From the NCBI GenBank assembly GCA_014058105.1, contig JACGCM010000655.1, positions 248,001-312,000 of the forward strand: a stretch of 64,000 nucleotides of DNA, given 5' to 3'. Source of the DNA: Kingdonia uniflora. Its lineage: Eukaryota > Streptophyta > Magnoliopsida > Ranunculales > Circaeasteraceae. The notes under the pieces are model-generated. The model had not been told where the DNA came from. It saw nothing but the letters and a program-made list of their open reading frames with translations, and made no database searches. The position numbers and the translations under genes were made by a program. Of this stretch, positions 1 through 13,501 are shown in pieces (within the stretch, counting starts at the first letter, position 1; the number at the start of each line of letters is the position of its first letter).

Positions 1-964
1 AGAATCGGATACCGAAAAACCACTAGACCAACGCGCGAAAACCTTTGACGGACCAGCAAGGATCCTAACTCAGGTAGACGGAGTCGCTAGTTAGAAAGGG
101 AGTTAAATAAGAGTCAAACTTGCGTACGTTTAAGTAGTTTAGAGCAAGATTCTTGGGCAAAAACCCTATTTTATAACCGAGGTCTAACAGTTAGCGCCTC
201 TTGGTTATAACTGGTGGTTATGGGCTGGGATTTATTTAACAGCTAAAGCGCTTAGTTAGCAATTTCTTACTACTAAGCTAAGCGATTTGCATCAGATTTC
301 GCAGCGGTAATACAGCATAACTGGTGGTTGGCGCTATTTTGCGGTGGCAAGTCCTTCTTTTTTCCTCCACTAGTAGGTAGCTTTAGAGAGCGTTCTGTGT
401 GTTTTAGCGCAGGGTCCACCACAGTAGGTGATTCTTAAAGCAGCAACAACACAAAGCCAAAACAGGACTCAAAGAAGGACGTAGAGACAGGCCTAAAAAA
501 GAGGCCAGACCCAAGTGAATGAAGCTCCCCTTTTCCTCAGAGTGCTAGGCCAAATCAAATCGGAAGTGGGGTCTAACGTGGACTATGCTTTCGGTGTGTT
601 GGAGAGAATACGTGCTTTGTAGTTTGGAAGCTTTCTAAACTACCATAGTGCCCACTAAAACACAGAATAGGTTCTCACTTGCGCTAAAAAAAGGAAAAGG
701 AAAAGACCAGAGCTGGAGATAACCCGTGCTTTCTAAGAAGAAAAGAGCTATTTTTTAAGAAGGCGGGGGTCTAACGTGGACTATGCTTTCAGGGAAGGAT
801 TGGAGAAGTAGGGTCTAACGTGGACTATTGATCATAAAAGAAAAGCCAAGACTGCCTAGGTGATTACTATAGACGGATCGGTGTGCCCAAGACTGCTTTT
901 TTGTGGACTTGTTCCATCACCATTTGGCTTCAGCATGATCGCTCACCCGTCTTCGACTTCGTTA

Positions 965-1033
965 TCAACAACTACGGCTCCAGTAGATCAACAACTATGG
1001 CTTCAGTAGATCAACAACTAGGGCTCCAGTAGA
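965..1033. repeat. 23-bp tandem repeat, three copies
   Basis: Three adjacent 23-bp units (965-987, 988-1,010, 1,011-1,033) begin TCAACAACTA and end CAGTAGA. They differ by one or two substitutions, for example CGGCTCC against TGGCTTC. This is a local tandem duplication with no coding signal. Confidence 0.9.
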
Positions 1034-4000
1034 CGATTAATAGTTGGAGCTAGCCCCAAACTACCCCCTAACAGAAGACCTTCGCCAGTCTTCGACAACC
1101 TCCGGCCACCTAAAGATGGGAAAGAACCGCCACTGGTCCGTCATTTGTCTTTACGGGAATTTTCCTTGTTGATGAAGAGGCTAAGAACCACCGAGCATCA
1201 CTGTAGGGAAGGGAAGTAAGTTCCGTCTATAGTCATTCGAACTGCTCAAAAAAAACCGTGCTCTTTACCGGTCCAACATGAAGGAATGGCGACAATGTTG
1301 AAATGCGTCGAAGCACCGAGTAGGGAAGGGAAGTAAGTTCTGTCTATAGTCATCTTGAATGCGTCGAAGCACCGAAGAAGCACTATAACAATGACATGCA
1401 TTCATCAGTGGATTTCGACTCCTAAAAGCGCTCTTCGCAGTTGCCTAAAATATACATTACGGCCAGGTGTAGTGGTAAAAAAACACCAAGAAGCTATAGA
1501 ACAGAACATCTCCCGTATGCAAGAGACGAAGTAGAGTCCTTATGGCCGACTGGTGGTCTTTACGCCCTAGTTCACCAACTACGAGAGTATAGCTGCATGC
1601 GCTAATGACACTATAGACCCACCCAAAGAAAAGGTAGTTTGGACGTAAAAAGCAAGGATCCTCGAGGTCCAAAAACAGCAATAAAGGTACACCAGAATGA
1701 GTAGGGCGGTGTGTTGGAGATGGCCGCGGAATCTCACATGTTCACCACTCTTGCTTCGCTAGGAATGCGAACCCAAATAGAAGGATGAGGATGCTTCTAA
1801 GACCTATAGCAATGAACGTGACTAGCGAAGCAAGAAGTCAAGCGCCAGAATAGAATGGCCAGATGCTGCAAGAGTAAGCTCGAATGGAGACTAGAAAAAA
1901 AAAGAGTGATGGTGCTTCATCGCTATTTTCGCCTATCACACCCTTTTAAACTACTAAAAACGTAGCTTAGAAGCGAACTATTTCTATTCTATATTTCGAC
2001 GTACGCAAGTAAAAAAAAACGTAAGCATCGGTCGTTTTAGTTTTTATCCGACCGGCTGCCATAGGTAGTACTGACTGCTGAATGAGTGAGTCAACCTAAG
2101 AGCTTTTACGCTCGTGTTGAAGATATGGCTCACAGCGTGCTCCATTAAGTCTCGCGAAATTTAGATAGCGAATCTATTCCACTGCTGAATGTAAGCACTG
2201 GTCTCCTTGCTATAGACATAACTGTCTGGTTTTTTTTCTTATGATGATGAGAGCTTTCTTGATGAGGCCAGACCACTCCGGCGTCCTGCTTCATAACCTA
2301 CCGGCGGTTCCACGCTTTCTTTGCAGTTCTCTCACTGCTTTTTTGAAGACTGCTTAGACCTATGAAGCCTACTATTGCGGAAGCACACCAGAAGACAGGG
2401 GCGTCACTATCTCGTCTCTAAGCTACTGCTATAGTGCTTTTTTTTTATCCCCGGACAATTTTCGTACGGGACTATAGCCAAACCCACTACTACACTATGG
2501 GAGATCTCATCTCCGGTTTTGAAACTCCTATTTAAAGCCTTCTAAAAAAAGCCACACACCCCTATCTAGCTCTAAACTACTCTTTAAGAACCTATTCTTT
2601 TGCTAAACTACCTTTAAACGTACGCAAGTCACGCTTTTTATTTTAGCCCTTCTCCTTCTTTTAATAGCTTTAGCAACCTATTTTTAAAGCTAGCATTTCC
2701 ATCTAAACGGCGCTAGCATTTCCATCTTAGCTCCACCGTACGCAAGTTCGGCTTTTAGCCCACTAATTATAACGGCTACCTTCTTTTGCTTTTCTTTCGT
2801 TTTTCATAACGCGCTGGCTCCAAACTACTGACTCCCACCGTACGCAAGTCCTACAGAAAGTTCGCTCCTAAACTACAACTACTTTTTGCGTTCTTAGGCT
2901 TCCAAACTACACCCAGCCTCCTAAACCGTTTAAGAACCACTCCCCTTTTTAAAGCACGCCTAAGGCGCTAGCTCTAATTGCTTCTAAACTACGGTCTGAA
3001 ATCCGGCTTCCTCTTAAAAAGTGGGCAACCCTTTTAAACGTACGCAAGTCCTATTTTCCATCATCAAAAAATACTGGCTTTGAAAAACACCTCTGTGCCA
3101 CTTGAAACTTGCGTACGGCTACCTTCTTCTTTTCGCTTCTTCGTGCTTACGCACTCGCCTAAACTACCATACGGCCTACAGTAGCGTTCGGGCTTCGTTA
3201 TCAATCACTCGCTGCTTTAAAAGTAAGCTACGTCTCATTCTTTCACTTCTACTATACCTTCGGCGACCTGCATTGCTTGCTAGGATCCTTGGTCGTTCTA
3301 TAAGTCCTTTGTCAGTCCTTTGTCCTTGCTAGCGTTTTTTCGTCTCTAACTACGTGATTGGTCATTGGCCCTTCATCTCGTGTCATTACTATGAGGTAGC
3401 TGTAAGGCCGGGACAAGCGTATGCAAGATGGCCAGAGCCTATTTGACATAACAGGCGAACGAGAAAGAAGATTCTGGCACGAAGTTCTCTTTGACTGCGA
3501 TTGATTCATCGTCTTATAGTGCGGTCGGTCTTTGTCTTTCCTTTCTTTTATTAAAAAATAGCTCAATCCCTTATCTTGCTCTTTTTAACGTACGCAAGTC
3601 CGGCTTTAAACTCTTTTGTTTCTTTTTCTTTTAGCCCTAAACTACGCGCTCAATCAAGCTTTCTGCGAAAAAAAACACCTGGGGGGAACTTGCGTACGGA
3701 GATTTTGTGGTTTTCGCCGTACGCAAGTATCCATGGGAGGAACTTTCTTTCTTTATTTTTCTTTCTCACAACATGAGAGGGCCTCTAGCTCATTAGAACG
3801 ACCTACCTCTAACTACTAAATAGCGCCACCAGTAGAGGCTATTCCCTTGACTGACCCTTTTTTTACACAAAAAAAAACGCGCTATGTTGCTAAGTAAGAA
3901 AAAAGAGCACCCTATTCTTCGGTTAAAAACAAGGGGTAACGCGTATCTGGTTTCGTTAACGTTTTTAAATCACAAGCAATTTGGGTAGTTGTATTGTAGG

Positions 4001-4231
4001 GTTCAGTTATAATAAAAGAAATCCGACGGTTTAAAAACAAGTCAAAGGGTGTTGATCCATTAGAGTTCAGTCTATTCTTAGGCTAGATCTCTGGCTCACT
4101 TGGATGACATGGCGCATTACCCATTTGGTGGTAGGCCCTTCTTCTTTCTTCGTTATCTTTTCCCCTACCTATATGCTTCTTTTTTTTTTTCTCTAGAAAT
4201 GGACTGGAGTCAAGGAGTCAACTTGCGTACG

Positions 4232-4313
4232 GGGAGTGAAACTTGTCGGCCAATGACGTACCACTTGGCTATGGGAGTGAAACTTGTCGGCCAATGCCGT
4301 ACCGCTTGGCTAT
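4232..4313. repeat. 41-bp tandem duplication
   Basis: Two adjacent units (4,232-4,272 and 4,273-4,313) share GGGAGTGAAACTTGTCGGCC and end CTTGGCTAT, with a few substitutions. The first unit directly follows a CTTGCGTAC copy that the second lacks. The flanks differ, so it is not a clean filled/empty pair. Confidence 0.85.
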
Positions 4314-5171
4314 ACTCCATGTAACATGTGCTTGAATGGTAGTTTGGAGTGACGCTTGCTTCGCCTATAGGCTCTCGACTAGCTAGCTACGACTTTGATA
4401 CTTTTCCCGGTGCTTCCTTCTGGACCTTTATCACATAGTATGGACTTTACTAAGAGACATGGACTTGAGCACCTCTACTACGCATATCATAGTAGGTTTC
4501 TATGGCGATGGCGCCGATCTAACGCTCCTCTTTTAAACGTACGCAAGTCTGGCGCCCTATCTCACCGTACGCAAGTTCTACCTATTTTTTAACCGAGTCT
4601 AGAGAAAACTTCTTCCTAACCGCTTTTTTTTTTTCCCGACGCACTAGCGCTCTGGCTACGCTTTTGGTCTTCTTAGACTGAAGATAGACGCTATCCTCTC
4701 TTCTCGGCTTCGCTACTTAGCTACTCGGCTACTCGAATCACTATACTACTAGGGAAGGCAGGTCTAAAAAAAAAAAAGCCCTATAGACGTAGGTAGTCTC
4801 GGTGAACCGAAGAGACGGAAAGGCATGGGGTTCAATCATGGCTCTACTCCTGACCTTGCTGCATAGCTCCTTCTTCTTTCTCATGCTGAGTTGGCGGTTG
4901 AGTTACCTATGAAATCGAGACTATCTTTAATAGGTAGTATAGGTATTAGTAACCACCCGACTTGCAAACTACCTCCTACAACCACGTGACTTGCAAACTA
5001 CCTCCGTACGCAAGTATCGTATAGGGGTGTGTTTTCGATCATTTGTTTTTGCGTAGGGTATCCTTCGAAAGAGCTTGGTTGCAACTGATCCGGGGTCATC
5101 CACGTAGTCGTTCCCCGCCGTAGGATACCCTACCCTTTCCCTTTCCCCCAACTCGTCGCAGCTAAAGAGCA

Positions 5172-5269
5172 TTAAGGAGCATTAAAGAGTATTAAGGAAG
5201 CAAGGATCCTTAGACTTGCGTACGGCGAGTGAGTTTTGGCCGTACGCAAGTATAGGTTGATGAAACTTT
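5172..5269. repeat. Filled copy of a dispersed repeat (GGATCC and CTTGCGTAC inserted)
   Basis: This 98-bp segment matches 29,656-29,738 base for base except for two extra pieces. One is GGATCC at 5,204-5,209, flanked A...T. The other is CTTGCGTAC at 5,215-5,223, flanked A...G. Removing both gives the 83-bp partner exactly. A second, reverse-oriented unit (GTACGCAAG at 5,242-5,250) is present in both copies. This is direct in-window evidence that the 9-mer and the 6-mer are discrete insertions. Confidence 0.93.
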
Positions 5270-8200
5270 CACTACCCTGGTGCGCTTTGCGTTCTAGTTA
5301 CAAGCCCTTTAATACACCGGTTTTTACTTTGAATGGCAGTCTATAGCCTAGCGCTAGCGTATGCTGCGGGTCTTTTTTTTAGCGCAGTAAAAGACGTGGA
5401 GTGGAGGAAGCTAAAAGCGCGGGTCAACGGCACGCTGCTAAACTACGAACGTCAAAGCCATTACAACCAACGGCGAGGAAACTTGAGACTTGCCAAAAAA
5501 AATGGCTAGGAAACTTGAGACTTGCCAACCAAAATGGCTAGGAAACTTGCGACTTGTTTTTGTAGTTTAGCAGTCACTTTTTGTAGTAAAGACTGACTTC
5601 TAAACTACTCTTTCCCGGCAAACTTCGCTTTTTTCCTACTTACAACCCTTTATCCACCGCTTTTCCGCACTACGAAAGCGTCTCTAGCTACTTCTTGCTT
5701 TTCACCGTACGCAAGTGTCCTTCCTGTCTCTAAAAAAGGAAGCAAGGAAGCGTTGGTTGATAGACGTAGGTCTAGGAGCCTAAAGCGTGACGCAGCTAGC
5801 AGCATTTAGTAGTCTTTAGCGGGGGGAGGGGCAAAGACTGAAAAGCTAACGCGCTATTCTTGTCGCTATTGAAGGTCGCCCTCCCTCATAAGGGGGAGGT
5901 CTTGGCCAGCGTTGTAGTAGAGCGTCGCCTAGCTTTTGAGTGTCTTCTCCGACGTGGTAATGTCTCTAGTCTTTGATAGGGTCTTTTTTTTCCTTATTGC
6001 ATGTGCTAGGCTGATAGTGATTGCAGGACCTGCACCGTCTAAGTCACTACTTAGACCTAGCGTACCTATGACATTAGCCACTACCAATACTAGGCCGCCA
6101 TAGTTTTTTTTAGGGGGGCTCTGAACTTACGACTAGGTCGAAGCGCCGCTCTAAGAAAAAAGAATGGCGACCTCTAACTACGTGCTGCAGACCTAACTGA
6201 AGCTATTAGACAGACCCACACCTAACCTCTCAACACCGATGGATAGGGCCAGGCGTCGTCCAACAACCTGAGGCCAAGAAGACCAAGAGCAAGGCGAGCT
6301 CTTAAAGACCTTGAAGAGAAGCGACGATCATTCTCTTTATATAAGATAGTAGGGATATTCAATCTTACGCCCTTTTATAGTATAGACATGACTTGTGTTT
6401 GCCATTGACGAAAGAAATGCCTTCTTCTGACTCCAAACTACAAACTACGCTTTAGCAACTCGTAGTTTAGGATCCTATTTGACTTATACGCTATATTTTT
6501 AATACCTCGTCTTCTATTTAGAGCTAGCTCCACTCCGGCTACCTCCTTTCTTTGGTCCGGTGCAAATAGCTCCTATAGATAGCGCACGAAACCGTAGTTT
6601 GGAAGGATCCTAAACTACAACTACGGCTTTCTTTGGTCCGGTGCAAATAGCTCCGCCCACGAAACCTATCCCATCCAAACCTCACCTGGCTCTTATCTCT
6701 AGGCGCTACTACGACTTCTAAAACAATAAGCACTTTCTTTTCTCTATCCCTGTCTTAGCTGCATGGTGGTGGGTTTGTCTTTGAATCTGTGTTCTTGTCT
6801 TCGTACGCAAGTTCTCTCTTTTTTTAGGCTATACTTGCGTATCCCTCTTTTCTTCTTTCTTCCGAGGATCCTTCCATTGAGCCTAGCATTCTCCCGGATA
6901 GTTGGTTTAGGGATGGCATTCTTGTCTCCTAAACTACCAGTCTATCTTCGCTTTTGTCTTTCACTAAAGAAAAACTATCCTCGTGGTCTTCCTACGTGGT
7001 CTACTAGGGGGGCTCTGTCTGTCTGACTCACTCCTACTCTATTGCTGCTCTCCCACCTACGGGCTTACTCCTTCTTAGGCTTAGTAGGCTATCTACGCGT
7101 CTTACTGTAAGCTCCTCAGGCGTTGCACCCATGTGTCGAATCTAAGGATAGCAAGAAGAATGATAGGCGCCCGTTTTCTTGTAGGATAGCGTACTGACGA
7201 CCTCATAGCAAGGCGACGCATCCCGTGTGGTCAATGACTGAATCACGAAGGATCGAGAAGAAATGCAGGCTGACTATCGAGAAGAATTGCATCAACGGAA
7301 AAGCTCTGGATTGAGAGTTTTTTCTATCCTTCGCTTTTTTTGTAAAAGGTCTGGAAAGGGCGGGTATAGGGAAGACGCTGTGGTATGGATTTTGAAAACC
7401 CCCCTCTGATGAGCTGGGACCTAGCCCTAAACTTTCAAAGCAGCATCATGTCGAAGTAAAGCTCCGGCGTAGTTGTAGTTTAGGGGTCCTCTGCTTCTAA
7501 GCTGCTCTTTAATGCTCTAAACTACTAATGCTCTAAACTACTAATGCTCTTTTGTCAGTCTTCTCTCGACGAAGTTCTCCTTATATTCGAGACGGCACTA
7601 AAGAGTAGAAAACTTTAGAGGCATATCCTCTTTATCGCTTTCAATGGCGTGCGGAAAAAAAAGCCTCAGCCTTATCTACCGTCTTTTTTGAAAACGCTAT
7701 TCTTCAACTAGGCCCTTTGCTGTCTTTCCACCCGTTATAGTTAAGTGAAACCCTGTTTTTTCTTGCAAAACAAAGATCGCAAATGTCTCGCTATCCAGGC
7801 ATTGAACCATCGTGTGTTCAAAAAAGCGAAGTCAAGCTCTGGCCGACCCGACTTGTTTTTTCTTGTCAGTCTTTTCTCGGCGGATCCTTTGAGGCATCTT
7901 CTATTCCTTGGTCCTTATTCTCAGTAGCTTGTGGTTTCCTTGGTCCTTATTCTCAGTAGCTTGTGGTTCTGGTTCGGCCTGCCTTTCACTTCTGTTGGAT
8001 CTAAACTCTCCTGCCTATACTTGTGATCAAATCTTGTCCGTGAATAAGGACCAACCGGAGGATCCTTCCTGCCAAACGCCCCCCTCCAGTAGGTGATGCC
8101 CCCCCAAGTAGGCTATTTTCCGACGATCAAAGGAAAGGAAGAAAGGACTCCACTCCTGATAGGAAGAAGGACACCAGACCTACTCGCTCTAACATAGGAT

Positions 8201-11200
8201 AGGGCCCCTTACCTTGTAAGCTTATTGATAGCTAGCGCATAGACAAGACTCCTCTTTCTTTTACACCTTTGGTCGTCCTACCTAGGCTTGAGTAGCTTCG
8301 GTACCCTAGAGGTAGTTTAGGATCCTATTTTTCTTTTTTGAAAACCGTAGTTATAGACCGTAGTTTAGGAGTCATAGCGCCGGTTTTTTCTTTATTACTC
8401 CTTTTGCATACCACTCTTAGTTTCCAGCTTTTGACCCCAAACGACAAAGCCCCAACTAGGACGAGAGGTAGTTAAGGATGCTTTAAAAGGAGGTCTATAT
8501 TTGTCTGCTTTTCGATCTTCTATGACAAGTCTGCTTTTTCTTTTCTGATGCGCCGTCTGAATGATTCCGCTTTTTCTTTGGCTACTAAAGAAGAGAGGTC
8601 TATAGAGGAGTTGCTAAAGCTAGGAGTCAAAGACGAAGAAGGGATAGGGATAAGACCAAGCATTCTTTTGATGACTAGATCCTCATACCAAAAATTTGCG
8701 TCTAAACTACCAGCGTACGCAAGTCTCCGATTGGAAAGACCACCAACTTCTGCCGTGTCACATGCCTAAAAAAACCCCAGGAGCCTGGAGAAACTCGTTA
8801 GAGATTCGTAGCCTCGGATCGGAAGCTTAGAGGACAACTAGGAAAGATCTATTCTATAATAGCACAGCACCCTATCCGCACTAGAATAAGCCATGGTGTA
8901 GCTCTGCTTTTAAAATAGTGGTGAGTATGTCGCTCTAGTAGTCACTATGTTGAAGCTCTAGTGAGAGAGAACGCACGAAGCCCCAGTAGAACCGCGGAAC
9001 CAAAGAAAAAGGAGACGCTTAGCACTATGATATGAAACCTTCAGGTTGGGTACGGCGCTTTTGGTCGGTTATGTTGTCACAAAAAAATATAAATTTTTTT
9101 GCTGCGAATGCTACTGTAGAGCAGCTACCATAGCTTTCTTTGGTATAGTATTTAGGCGGGCTTAGACGTGTGTCAAATGGATTCTAGCCGCTAAACTACT
9201 TAAAATCTAGCCTTCCTTGCTATAGCCTCTCCTAGATAGGTCGCAAAAGCTCTTTTCAACAAAAAGTACGCAAGTGGTATGTGATTCCTTAACTACCGGT
9301 GTATAGTAGGAGGCTCAAGTCCTCTACTCACGAGTCCCCCTATAGTTTATAAAGAGTAGTTTAGCGGAAGAAGTAAGATTCGAGAGCGAATGCGCATTCT
9401 AAAGGTTGGAAATAGCGCTCAACCTAGAGTTGGTCGTCGCCTACCAAGAAGAGCTCGGGTGGGGAGAATTATTGCTACGCTACCGGTGACCTGCCTTTGT
9501 CTATCTGCCAATGGATCGGTTTAGAGAGAGTACCAACTGGAACCACACTGTTTTTTTTTGTCCGAATTACATACACCCATCCTACTGTCTCTCGCTTTTC
9601 TGTCGCTAAACTACTCTTTAATGGTCTCAAGGATCCTTCTTTTCTTTCTCTCTTGATCGCACTGGGGGGAGTAGCAGGGGGGAAGCCGACGTACTATACG
9701 GCGCTTTTCTTTCGATTCACTATGCTACGAAAGAAAAACAGGGTAGGGCTTTGCTTACTTTAGGGGCTTAAAAAAAAAACTTGCGTACGGCGAGAAGACC
9801 ACTTCTTTTCTTTATTCTTTCACAAAAGAGTAGTTTAGGGGCAATCCTTACCTTATCTAGACCAAGGATCCTTCTCACCCACTCCACCGTTCGCTGGGAT
9901 CTCAAACCTCCACCGCTCCTTTTAAAGGATCTCAAACCTCCATTGATCTTGCCAAATTCAAAAAAACAGTGTGTCCTGATCCTTTAAGGCGCCCAGCTAG
10001 GATCCTTCTACTTTAAGGCGCCCGGCTATTATACCTCTTTTCTATCTTTGAAAGCCATAGGCCTTTAAAAGAGAAGGCGACGGGTGTGTTACTGCTCTCT
10101 AGGGTTTTTTTAGGCTTGCTGACGCTTCGTGTCTAGAAGAATAGCCTACTGGAGGCAACCCGACCTCACTCGTGGTGGCTTTGCTAGCCACTGGGGCTCA
10201 TGGCTCTTTTAAAGCGCTACCTTTAAAACAGTAGGCTATTCTTTGACTTGCTCTACAGTTGGTCTTCTTTTGCACTCTTTTTCTATCTTTGCGTCCAAAT
10301 GGCTACGAATAGGTCAACGCTGACGCTCTTTTTGTAGTTTTTTTTTGGAGACAGACAGATGCACTCTAAACTACTACTATTTCACTTCCGAGCCGCCTTT
10401 CCTTTAAATATACATTACGCGAAAAAGTGTTAAAAAAAAACCCCGGGAAGTAGTTTAGCGACCAAACCTCGTTTCCTTAACTACTCTTTTACAAGAAATC
10501 GCTTTAAAAAGGAGCTATGCAGCTAGTAGTTTAGGGACTTGCGTACGCGAATTTTCCGCCAAACTGGGATAAAAGAAAAGAGTCAGCTATAAAGGGAATA
10601 GAGCTCGCCAAATGTTTAGCGGTAGAACGCAAGGCAGGGAGAGGAGTTTCGTCATGCGTCAGTGAACTTTGGCCTTGCAGGTGTTTTTTTAGTCAAAGAG
10701 GGGATCTCCCACTAGGTCTCGAACGAAATCCACGATCTCCCACTAGGTCAAATCCACGCATTATAGACTAAGACCTAGAACAAGAAAGCACATAGATAGC
10801 ATCCACGCATTATAGACTAAGACCTAGAACAAGAGAGCAAGGATCCTAGCTATTTAAAAAGAAATTGCAAATGAAGAACAAGAGAGTAAGGATGCGAGTG
10901 GTAGTGGGATTGTAGTTTAGAAGCAAGGATCCTTTGAAGAAACCCGGAGTCATTCTTGCTGCTCTCGTCTATCTCGTCTCTAGGTCTGCCTTCTCCACTT
11001 GCTTGCATCTGCACCTCAAGGAAAAGAAGTGGACCGGTCTAGGCTATCTCTCTCTACAACTATGGGTATATTCTATGGCATCTCGTGTTGGGTTTTTTTT
11101 AGGCCAGATCCGAAGGCTTGTTTCCAGCATCCATGACAAGGGCTCATAGGTTCGGTAGTATAGGCTTTCTTTTTAAACATGCGGGAAGTTTATCGCGGTA

Positions 11201-11501
11201 CGCAAGTTTAAAAGCAATGTCTTTCTCATTCGTCGCATATCCGTTATAGAATAGATGAGACCAGTCGCAAGAGTCGAGCGTAGAAGGTAGTTTGGAAGCC
11301 AGCTTAGCCAGATCAGATGGGCGCCTAATCGTCGGTAGAGAAGGTGAGCGGCTTATTCTTACGTTGCTAGGCCTTCGAGTCAGCCTTCGGTGAACTTGCG
11401 TACGTCGAAAGAAAGGTAGGATGAAGATGAAGCGTTGTCCAAACTACGGATCCTTCCCGTCTTCTCTGGGGGTCTTCTTGCGATGATGGAATTGTTAACC
11501 C
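5270..11501. other. Gene-free, repeat-saturated mitochondrial DNA
   Basis: No gene is supported. Contents are dispersed CTTGCGTAC units (for example near 5,703, 6,799, 8,713, 9,778, 10,528 and 11,395), many CTAAACTAC/GTAGTTTAG units and GGATCC units. A phrase around GGAAACTTGAGACTTGCC is triplicated at about 5,478-5,550. A unit ending CAGTAGCTTGTGGT is duplicated at about 7,898-7,966. A two-copy repeat containing CACGCATTATAGAC lies at about 10,735-10,840. Short open frames here read through these repeats and show no recognisable domain. Confidence 0.7.
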
Positions 11502-11624
11502 GGACAGGAATGGGCTTCTATCGACAATCGACTACTAAGACAGACAGGAATGGGGGCTTCTATCGACAATCGACTACTAAGACAGACAGGAATGGAATGG
11601 GCTTCTATCGACAATCGACTACTG
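11502..11624. repeat. Tandem repeat of about 40 bp, three copies
   Basis: Three copies of a unit containing GGGCTTCTATCGACAATCGA and CTACTAAGACAGACAGGAAT lie in tandem. They differ by small length changes in the G-rich part (GGG, GGGGG, and a duplicated GGAAT). An open frame on each strand simply translates the repeat, so I do not call a gene. Confidence 0.88.
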
Positions 11625-12862
11625 GCCAAGCGAAGAAGCAAGTCCAGGAAGTCAAGCAAGAGAGATAAGGCAGGAGGACCCATTACTGCCCGGGTCTGAG
11701 CGGCTATGTCTTCTAGTGTGTTGAAGAACGCACTTGCTGGACTTGAGATGCTAAGATGGGGTTATCTGACCGCTTAGCTAGGCTTTCCCTTATTTTTTTT
11801 GAAGTAGCGTGTAGCGTATAGAGTGGAATCCTTCCCAACCTCTTCTTTCCTTTCCTCTGTCATTCAAAGCAGACAGATGTATGCGCAAGATCTGCTTACT
11901 TAAGCTACGTCCTTCATTCCGGTTTGCACCTCTTTTGGCTCTACTAGGTATGGCGAGGGTCCACTTCTTCGGATGGGATCAGCTTCTCTCCTCACTATAG
12001 CGCCACAGAGGTTTCCTTTTTTTAGAAGAACTCCTTTCCAGTCTCTTTTTCTTTGCTACAGTGTCTCGCTACGTTCTTAGCGTAGCCTAGGGGGGCTCTT
12101 CTGATATGATGACTGCTAGGCCTTAGACCATCTCTTCCTACGTCTTCTCTTTCCTTCCTTCTGTCTCTCTCGTTTCGATACCTCGGTTCGCCAACGAAAG
12201 AAAATCAGTGCATTCTATCTATATGGCTATTCAGAGAGAAAGCCTATGACAAGAATAAAATAGCTTAGGCAACCTCTCTCTCTATACGGCTTGCTTCGCC
12301 TATCGGTTGGAAAAGGAATTGGCCCCACCTAAACCCCTTCTATTCCAGACAAGATGGATCCATGGTAGAAAAGTGATGGCAGGCGATGCAAACCCCGTAG
12401 TGGTAATAGAACCTAGAAGCAGCCATTGGACAGAAGTAAGATGAGAGAGAAAGCGCTAGCCATCGGTTCATAGCGTCAAGAGCAAATAGGTTCATAGCGT
12501 CAAGAGCAAGAGTAGCTTAGAGACGGAAATTGCACTAAGGCAGCCACTCTATAGCTATAGCAGAGAGTTTTTTTGTAGTCAGATGAGAGCCAATCAAATC
12601 CACAGCGTAGTTTAGAAAGCGTAGATTAGCAGCAAGAGCAATAAAGCAAAGCAGCGTAGTTTAGAAAGCAAAGGATTCTAAACTACGTTGGCTTTCGCCG
12701 CGTGGGTCTAGTTAGGAAGAAGGTAAAGATAGATGCCTTTTGGCTTTTTGTTGGGGAGCTCTGTCTTGTCTTGTCTGTTGGCTTTTTGTTGGGGAGCTCT
12801 GTCTTGTCCCTTTAGTACGAGATAGCTTCATACCTCATTCCACTCTTCTCGCCTAGGATCCT

Positions 12863-12929
12863 TGTAAGTCTACTGTCCTCATTCCATTCTTCTCTAGCTA
12901 TAGAATGACTCGAGGACAGTAGACTTACA
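12863..12929. repeat. Perfect 18-bp inverted repeat, 31-nt loop
   Basis: TGTAAGTCTACTGTCCTC at 12,863-12,880 is exactly complementary to 12,912-12,929. The motif CAGTAGACTTAC also occurs near 21,120 and 22,786, so one arm belongs to a dispersed family and the hairpin may have formed by insertion of a second copy in reverse. It could act as an RNA 3'-end stabiliser, but no gene is adjacent. Confidence 0.85.
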
Positions 12930-13501
12930 GCACACCTGCCTTTGCCAAGGATCCTAGCTCTCATAGATAGAATGCACTGAATCCATCTTAACTGATCAAC
13001 TAGCTCCTATCCTTTCTATCGCGATTCTTGGAAGACTGCGAACTTGCGTACAGTGAAACTTGCGTACGGCGTTCATTTCTTTTTTTTAGGAATGCGGTTC
13101 TTCGCCTATTCTAACGCGCTCTAAGACCTCTGGCTTCCAAACTACCTTTTTTTTCTTCTTTTAGCGCTCGACAACACACACCGTACGCAAGTCCGGTGCC
13201 GTTTGCTTTCTAAACTACGCTGGTCCAAAGTTTAGCGCGTGAATTTAGCAACCTAGCTCCAAGAAATGTATTTTTGAATAAATAAAAGGAGCAGTAGTTG
13301 TAGTTTAGAAGCACGAAATCTTTAGCACGTCTAGGATAGCAACTCTGTATCCAAAGCCACAAGCACCTGCAAAAAAGGATTCCACTCCTTCTTCTTTAGT
13401 CTGATTTTAGACTAACATCGCACATCTTTGTTCGTTACTTTTCCATCTATTCCTATTCCTTCTCTTTTTTAACGTACGCAAGTCTAACTCTTTTCTTTTT
13501 G

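Larger units (their letters stand above)
1..5171. other. Gene-free, repeat-saturated mitochondrial DNA
   Basis: I see no gene here. The reading frames present are 60-90 codons, overlap on several strands and resemble no plant mitochondrial protein. The DNA is built from short dispersed units: CTTGCGTAC and its complement (for example near 118, 1,993, 2,615, 3,105, 3,588 and 4,222), CTAAACTAC/GTAGTTTAG, GGATCC, TGTGTT and T or A runs. A phrase around GTCTAACGTGGACTATG occurs three times (about 567, 767 and 810). One AATATACATTACG copy lies near 1,449. I see no rRNA, tRNA or intron core. Confidence 0.75.

Noticed and set aside
5214..5250. Composite transposon with 9-bp inverted ends
   Set aside because: The 29,656 copy has the same core and right end but lacks the left unit, showing separate insertions. 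There is no target duplication and no transposase.
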